Of a stretch of DNA of 40,558 nucleotides, positions 35,714 through 40,558 are shown one piece after another. Within the stretch, counting starts at the first letter, position 1; each line of letters opens with the position of its first letter. Source of the DNA: Bacteroidota bacterium (GTDB taxonomy: Bacteria > Bacteroidota > Bacteroidia > Bacteroidales > GCA-2711565); the NCBI GenBank assembly GCA_003353955.1, contig PIVJ01000018.1:1-40558 (forward strand), read 5' to 3'. A model generated the notes under the pieces. The model ran no database searches, had not been told where the DNA came from, and saw only the letters and a program-made list of their open reading frames with translations. The position numbers and the translations under genes are program-made.

Positions 35714-37332
35714 TTTTTTTTTACTCTGGTTAAGTCTAATAGATTAATCGCGTTACTTCCAATTCCTTTAATAGTTGGTTGTACAAATCTCAACACCTGA
35801 TCGTAGTATAATATCACCACAGGAGCCTCTTCCATAATAATGCTATCCATTGAACTGTACATCTTAAATCGAGTGTAATCGTTTGTCTCAGCCAGAGAAT
35901 TCTCATACAACAAGTCAAATTCTTCATTCCTAAAGTGCGTATAATTGGAGCCATTAGGACAGAAATTATTTGAGTAAAACATCGACAAATAATTTTCTGC
36001 ATCAGGATAATCGGCAATCCATGAAGCCCTGAAGAAGGCAAGTTTTGCCTGCGCTTTTAATTCGCTGAGCGCCGCAGAAGGATTCACATCAATTTGAATA
36101 TCGAATCCTATCTCATTCAGGGAGTGTTGTATGTATTCGCACAAATCAAGGTATTCTGAATTGGTTGATAATTTTATTGGCGGCAATCCTTCACCATTTG
36201 GAAATCCGGCCTCAGCCAACAAACACCTTGCTTTATCAAGATCATAGTTGTACCCATAATTTTTGTCGTTATCAAAGGATGGCAACCCCCTCGGAATAAT
36301 ACCTCTAAGTCCTGGTTCACCAATATTATTCCTCAAATACTTCATCATTTTCTCTCTATCAAATCCATAATTAATTGCCTGCCTTATGGCTTTTAATTTA
36401 AGCGGACTAGATACCCTATTTTCATCCACTAATATTCCCAAATATTCAGTATTCAAATAAGGTTGAGAAATCATATTTATTTTACCAAGGTATTTAGGTT
36501 TCAATTCACCCCTTTTTGTTAAAAGCTCGTCTTTATAGCTGGCATCTATTCCAGACATTAAATCTAAATTACCTTGAATAAAATGCAAAAAGGCTGATTG
36601 CCGGTCAATTAAAAAAGTAATGGAAATTGCATCGAGATATGGCAATTGTGAATTTCCTTCTTTCTCAAAATAATTATTATTTCTAACCAACACCATTTTA
36701 GTTCCCTCCTCCCATAACTTAAGCTCAAAAGGACCGGCACCAACCGGATTCCGTCTAAAATCGACTTGATAGAAGTCTGTGGCTTCATGAGGTACTACAG
36801 CACAATATTGCATCGCAAGAATCCCAAGAAATGCGGGAAAAGCTTTATTAAGTTTTATCCGAAACACAGAATCATTTAACGCAACAAATGAATAGAGTCC
36901 ATCACAATTTTCAACATTATTAAATACCCATAATCCCGGTGAAGCTAAATCTGCATCCACAATTCTATTAAAACTATACTCAAAGTCGAAGGCATTTACT
37001 TTCCTTCCCTTTCCGTTTTCAAAAACCTCATTGTCGTGAAAACAAACATCATTTCTCAATAAAAAAGTATAAGTCATTGCATCATCAGAGATAGTCCAGC
37101 TTTTAGCAATTGAAGGCTCAACCTGAAGATTGTCATTGAACTTAACCAATCCAGAATAAATCTGATTGCAGGCCCAGATATTGGCTAGATTTTTGGCAAA
37201 CGCCGGATCCAATGAACTTATTCCGGCAGCCTCATTATACTTAAAAATACTTTTATCCGAATTGCTGAATGACGAATTACACGCGTATAGAAAAAGAGTA
37301 AAAACGAATAGAATATTATTACGAACCTTCAT
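35710..37332 (-). CDS. oligopeptide-type solute-binding lipoprotein
   Basis: This is an extracytoplasmic solute-binding protein of family 5 (OppA/DppA type). From ATG 37332 it has about 540 residues; the 14 residues further upstream would bury the lipoprotein signal. The signal ends LYAC, giving a lipidated Cys. NEAAGISSLDPAFAKN, LVKFNDNLQVEPSIAKSWTI and YTFLLRNDVCFHDNEVF are classic SBP_bac_5 segments. No permease or ATPase gene is next to it in the window, so its partners must lie elsewhere. The ligand is probably a peptide but not certain. Confidence 0.88.
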   Translation of the reverse strand: MKVRNNILFVFTLFLYACNSSFSNSDKSIFKYNEAAGISSLDPAFAKNLANIWACNQIYSGLVKFNDNLQVEPSIAKSWTISDDAMTYTFLLRNDVCFHDNEVFENGKGRKVNAFDFEYSFNRIVDADLASPGLWVFNNVENCDGLYSFVALNDSVFRIKLNKAFPAFLGILAMQYCAVVPHEATDFYQVDFRRNPVGAGPFELKLWEEGTKMVLVRNNNYFEKEGNSQLPYLDAISITFLIDRQSAFLHFIQGNLDLMSGIDASYKDELLTKRGELKPKYLGKINMISQPYLNTEYLGILVDENRVSSPLKLKAIRQAINYGFDREKMMKYLRNNIGEPGLRGIIPRGLPSFDNDKNYGYNYDLDKARCLLAEAGFPNGEGLPPIKLSTNSEYLDLCEYIQHSLNEIGFDIQIDVNPSAALSELKAQAKLAFFRASWIADYPDAENYLSMFYSNNFCPNGSNYTHFRNEEFDLLYENSLAETNDYTRFKMYSSMDSIIMEEAPVVILYYDQVLRFVQPTIKGIGSNAINLLDLTRVKKN

Positions 37333-37484
37333 CTGTCTATATTTATTCTTTAATGGCCAGATGGAACTTACCATTCAAATCATTCCCTAATTAGTGTAAG
37401 AATAATTTCTAATGGCTCATTTCATTAGCTCAAATATACATCATTACTGCTTAAATAATTATTTGGCAATTTATTTAGAATTAA

Positions 37485-38250
37485 AAAACCAATAGCGTCC
37501 TAAACGTTAAAAAAAGAGAGGATTTTAAAATATCTCAAATTAACTTTGAATTGTATAACAAAACAAGACCTCTTTCATGACAAATTTAAACTTATTTTCA
37601 CAAATCATCTCAAAATTGGATCGTTCTTCTTTCAAGAATTTTGTAAGAGAAAAAGAGACAGACAAACATCAAAAAGGATATAGCAGCTGGATCCAACTCA
37701 TATCTATGCTGTTTTGTCAATTTGCCAAAAGTCAATCGGTACGGGATATAAGCAATGGTCTTCGATCTGCTACAGGCAACTTAAACCACTTAAGTATTCG
37801 TAAGGCGCCATCAAAGTCGACTATTAGTTAGCAGAACAAGAATAGAGACTGGACTCTACTCAGGGATTGTTATTACCAACTGCTTCTTCATCTAGGACAG
37901 CAGGCCGGATTTAAGTAGGTTAAATTCCGGATCCAGTCAAAAATATTCTTACTTGATTCTTCTACCATTAGCCTTTGCTTAAGCCTATTCGATTGGGCTA
38001 AACACAAAACAGCTAAAGGAGCTGTAAAAATGAACACCCTGCTTGATTATGATGGAAACTTACCCGCGTACGTTAATAATATAGACGGCAAAACCGCTGA
38101 TAACAAAGAAGCCTATGATATCCCTTTGCTCAAAGGAAGCGTAATAGTAGCAGATCGGTTTTATAACGACTTTTCCTTGTTAAATGTATGGGGCAGCAAG
38201 AAAGTATTTTTCGTCGTTCGCCACAAAGAAAGCGTTATATAGTTTAATAG
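37485..38250 (+). mobile_element. truncated IS4-type insertion sequence
   Basis: The left end is probably near AAACCAATAGCGTCC, about 90 nt before the transposase start. The transposase frame ends early, and no matching right inverted repeat is seen before the GNAT gene. The right half and end appear deleted. The borders are estimates. Confidence 0.6.
37577..38242 (+). pseudogene. IS4-family transposase with DUF4372, inactivated
   Basis: The reading frame from ATG 37577 continues without a shift to 38242 but contains in-frame TAG codons at 37829 and 37916. The first part is a DUF4372 N-terminal domain (LDRSSFKNFVREKETDKHQKG, QFAKSQSVRDISNGLRSATG). After the stops the frame shows a DDE-type core: FLLDSSTISLCLSLFDWA with the first Asp, then GKTADNKEAYDIPLLKG and VIVADRFYND with the second Asp. 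The expected C-terminal part with the catalytic Glu (YREK-like) is missing after VVRHKES. It is therefore dead as a transposase. Confidence 0.85.
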
Positions 38251-38487
38251 CACTCTTTGTTACTTCTTTTGCAAACGTAGCACTTACAATCAACATATTA
38301 TCAATTGCAAATCTGGTACAAAAAGAGAAAGCCCTCAGAAGGGTAATTCAAACTCAACTATTCTTACCAATCTTCTAACTCTTAATTTTATAGGGTTGTG
38401 CAACGACGACGACTATTGTTGTGTAGCGTACTTTGTCGGTTTATTTCATTTTTCTGATTACAGCCTAAAATCAATGCAATATAAAAC
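38243..38487. other. junction sequence with no recognised gene
   Basis: This is the stretch from the truncated transposase to the end of the GNAT gene. I see no RNA or protein feature that I can support. A GACGACGAC run and TTGTTGTG lie around 38409-38424. It may be the far side of the deletion that removed the rest of the insertion sequence. Confidence 0.4.
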
Positions 38488-39357
38488 TTATCCCAATTCA
38501 AATGTAGTCACCCCATAAACCTTATCAATTTTAATAGTTGGAGATTTGCCATAATACATTCTTGCGCACTCAAATATATACTTTGCATCATACTCTTTAA
38601 TAAGATTTAATGATCCTTGATTTATGGTAGGAATATCAATATACAGTGGCTCACCAATCACTGAATTTAAACAAGCTTTATAAAGCTCTTTTGCAATGTT
38701 TTCAGTATCTGCAAATAAGGGGCATATTTTATATCCTGTATTAGCTTTTCTTACGATGGAAAATCCCTTAATTTGATCATTCTCAATATACTTAAATGTT
38801 TTATTGTCTGGTAGATTTAACCATGGAATAATAAACTGTGGACGTGAAAATCCAAAACATTGCTTGTCATATGCTAAGATTGATGATATATCATCCTCAC
38901 CTATTGGGTAAATATTTTTATCAAGCCTAAATTGCATTCCTTTCTTTTCATAGCGAACATCTCTAAATGCAATTTTAAAACCGCCTTTTTGATAGAATGG
39001 TTGCAAAGCTACAACACCATCCATTCCTATTGAAGCACCCATATTTAGTCTTGACAACAATGCATCTCTTCTTTGATACCATAGTTTCCTGCCAATTCCA
39101 AAGGATCTATACTCTGGCTTAACAATAAAAAAGCCCATAAATCCGAATTCCTTATTATAAGAGACAATCGATCCGCCAGCAATCAGATCACCTTTGTAAG
39201 AATATCCATAAAAGCCTTCCGGATCAGTTGCCCAATATACATCAGCATCATTTGGACCAGGATTCCATCCCTCTTCTTCAGCCCATTTTAATAAAATCTT
39301 TAAGCCTTCAAAATTTAATTTCCGAAGTTGTAATTGATCTATATTTTTCACAAACAA
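38488..39357 (-). CDS. GNAT-family N-acetyltransferase with YitH/HolE-type C-terminal domain
   Basis: This is a 289-residue protein. The N-terminal GNAT domain (about 10-135) has YRSFGIGRKLWYQRRDALL as the acetyl-CoA pyrophosphate loop (R-x-x-G-x-G/A pattern) and VALQPFYQKGGFKIAFRDVRY at its end. The C-terminal half (about 150-285) looks like the second acetyltransferase-like domain of YitH/HolE proteins, ending with MYYGKSP. The substrate is unknown. The gene lies between two dead transposons, so it may be an accessory gene. Confidence 0.82.
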   Translation of the reverse strand: MFVKNIDQLQLRKLNFEGLKILLKWAEEEGWNPGPNDADVYWATDPEGFYGYSYKGDLIAGGSIVSYNKEFGFMGFFIVKPEYRSFGIGRKLWYQRRDALLSRLNMGASIGMDGVVALQPFYQKGGFKIAFRDVRYEKKGMQFRLDKNIYPIGEDDISSILAYDKQCFGFSRPQFIIPWLNLPDNKTFKYIENDQIKGFSIVRKANTGYKICPLFADTENIAKELYKACLNSVIGEPLYIDIPTINQGSLNLIKEYDAKYIFECARMYYGKSPTIKIDKVYGVTTFELG

Positions 39358-39400
39358 TTTTCTTAATTATACCCGAAATCCTATAATGTTGAGACTAACG

Positions 39401-39742
39401 TTAAAATTTACAACTCATATTCAGGGAATTGTGAAGTCCGATATCTTCAGGTTTAAGTTCAAATTTAGCAATGTTTTTCTTTATCCTTTGCGTTACTTTT
39501 AATTTTCTTTTCTGATCCAGAAATAGATATTCTGTTGGTGGTTTGCAAGGAACTTCTTTCGTGATCATTGTCCAAATTATTACTCCTAATTTTCTTGCAG
39601 TTACACTTACTGCTGCTTGTCATCCTTTTCTAAAAGCAATTCTTTTAAAGAAGGCTGATAAATGTGTATCTTTTAGGTTAAATAAATCAGCCTCTTCTTT
39701 ATGCTCTGTTTGTGTGACGATTGGTATAATAATAGTTGTTAT
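39401..39742 (-). pseudogene. IS110-family transposase C-terminal remnant
   Basis: On the minus strand one frame reads AFFKRIAFRKG, a TGA stop (39622-39620), then QAAVSVTARKLGVIIWTMI, PPTEYLFLDQKRKL and RIKKNIAKFELKPEDIGL to the stop at 39401. This is the Transposase_20 tail of IS110-type elements (R-x-G-K/R-x-A-x-x-A-x-A-R-K-L pattern, then an IIW-type helix). The N-terminal catalytic DEDD part is absent upstream, and the internal TGA probably replaced an Arg codon. It is a dead fragment in what otherwise looks like an empty gap. Confidence 0.75.
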
Positions 39743-39860
39743 TTACTTGCAACTAATTCCCAACTAAAATAACAATTTCAATTGAAAAACAACCGTACCA
39801 ATACCGCATTAACCGCAATTATTATTGATACCGTGTTATGCCCTGACATTACTATTCATT

Positions 39861-40558
39861 TCATTCTAGCAACCAATCAATAACATTTATTTTTTTAATA
39901 CCATTTATACTTGTATTGTCAAAATCTAGTGTTAAGAGAAACTCTGGATAATTGTCTTTTATCTTATCAAATGCCGAAATCTCACGCTTAAATATTTTTT
40001 CGTCATTTACTGTAAATGCTACCTGATAATATTCTCGCTCATTATTTGCTTTTTGAACCACAAAGTCAATTTCTCTATCGTTATGTTTACCCACGTAAAC
40101 TTTCCCACCTCGTCTTAAGAGTTCAAAGTAAACTACATTTTCAAGCTTGCGCCCTAAATCAGCATCATGTTTATTTGTAGCTGTAATATTTTTCAACCCT
40201 AAATCAACGACATAATACTTTTCATTCGTAGAAAGCAACTCTTTTCCTTTTATGTCATAGCGTGGTGCTGCATATAAAATATATGATTGAGTAAGAAAAT
40301 CTAAATACTTTATGATGGTATTATGTGATATATTCTTTAATGAATGGTGATTTAATTGGGCAGCTATATTTGTTGGAGAAACATAAGACCCAACGGAATC
40401 AAATAAAAAGCTGACAATACGATGCAAATTGTTAACATTTCGCAAATTATGACGCTGAGCAATATCTTTTATTATTACAGTGTCATATATTGACTGAAGA
40501 TAATCATTTACCAAGTTTTCATCATTTTGGGAAAGCGTTACTGCTTCTGGGAAACAAC
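39861..40558 (-). CDS. DUF4143 AAA-type ATPase, C-terminal part (runs off the window)
   Basis: The open frame continues past the right edge: upstream of the TTG at 40514 it reads FPEAVTLSQNDEN without a stop. The visible part starts with the end of the AAA_14 ATPase module (YDTVIIKDIAQRHNLRN), then the winged-helix region and a DUF4143 nuclease-like domain (about 120-217; LENVVYFELLRRGGKVYVGKHNDREIDFVVQ), whose final strand has the restriction-endonuclease-like Glu-x-Asp. The Walker A and B motifs lie outside the window. Members are common in variable regions; no function is assigned. Confidence 0.85.
   Translation of the reverse strand, partial: CFPEAVTLSQNDENLVNDYLQSIYDTVIIKDIAQRHNLRNVNNLHRIVSFLFDSVGSYVSPTNIAAQLNHHSLKNISHNTIIKYLDFLTQSYILYAAPRYDIKGKELLSTNEKYYVVDLGLKNITATNKHDADLGRKLENVVYFELLRRGGKVYVGKHNDREIDFVVQKANNEREYYQVAFTVNDEKIFKREISAFDKIKDNYPEFLLTLDFDNTSINGIKKINVIDWLLE

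Noticed and set aside
38184-38378. 64-codon hydrophobic plus-strand frame after the IS4 transposase
   Set aside because: It begins out of frame inside the transposase pseudogene and continues into junction DNA; no family was recognised, so it is probably accidental.
37485-39742. Idea that the region is one composite transposon carrying the GNAT gene
   Set aside because: The two transposase remnants belong to different families and no matching outer repeats were found, so independent insertions are simpler.
39543-39767. 74-codon plus-strand frame in the right-hand gap
   Set aside because: It is the complement of the IS110 transposase remnant, whose minus-strand frame has clear family motifs.
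1-40558. CRISPR arrays, tRNA or rRNA genes and defence systems
   Set aside because: No regularly spaced repeats, no cloverleaf-like T-arm sequences, and no recognisable nuclease, toxin-antitoxin or retron genes were found on reading both strands.

Overview
The window looks like a chromosome segment from a low-GC member of the Bacteroidota. Signs of this are the bamD-rpoZ-coaBC-DUF4835-recN block, the Bacteroidota-type omega subunit, an ECF sigma/FecR pair with DUF4974 and CarboxypepD_reg domains, DUF2007 and DUF4143 proteins, and promoters of the TTTG-N19-21-TAnnTTTG type. I cannot place it below phylum/class from sequence alone. No rRNA, tRNA or CRISPR array was seen.

Region 1 (about 300-12,320, minus strand) is one long branched-chain amino acid operon, read right to left: ilvD-ilvB-ilvN-ilvC-leuA-leuC-leuD-citramalate-synthase-like-leuB, closed by a GC-rich hairpin. 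Its 280-nt leader is the most striking regulatory feature here. It holds a phylum-type promoter, a short ORF packed with Ile/Val/Leu codons, an uncommonly strong Shine-Dalgarno sequence, and an 11-bp terminator hairpin just before ilvD. Together these look like a leader-peptide attenuator.

Region 2 (12,460-16,860) has a solitary radical-SAM protein on the minus strand with a predicted leaderless promoter. Divergent from it is a two-gene unit: a glycyl-radical activating enzyme and a glycyl radical enzyme that matches trans-4-hydroxy-L-proline dehydratase (HypD).

Region 3 (16,990-21,510) holds an ECF sigma factor and its FecR anti-sigma. They are flanked by two paralogous CarboxypepD_reg proteins, one of which carries an N-terminal STN-like signalling domain but is too short for a TonB-receptor barrel. 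This is a possible non-canonical sigma/anti-sigma signalling unit.

Region 4 (21,590-26,020) has a DMT transporter, a DUF2007 protein, a class-IV aminotransferase, a DsrE-like secreted protein broken by two indels, a YccF protein and a membrane-bound class III nucleotide cyclase with repeated palindromes upstream.

Region 5 (26,230-37,340) is mostly housekeeping: fabI, recN, a DUF4835/PorD-like protein, coaBC, rpoZ, bamD, an alpha-oxoamine synthase (sphingolipid/sulfonolipid-type candidate), a DUF6913-like protein, a flavin reductase-like protein, a PhnP-like metallo-hydrolase and an oligopeptide-binding lipoprotein.

Region 6 (37,480-40,558) is a patch of decayed mobile elements: an IS4-type transposase with two in-frame amber codons and a missing 3' half, and an IS110-type transposase tail with an in-frame stop. 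They surround a GNAT acetyltransferase. The window ends inside a DUF4143 ATPase gene.
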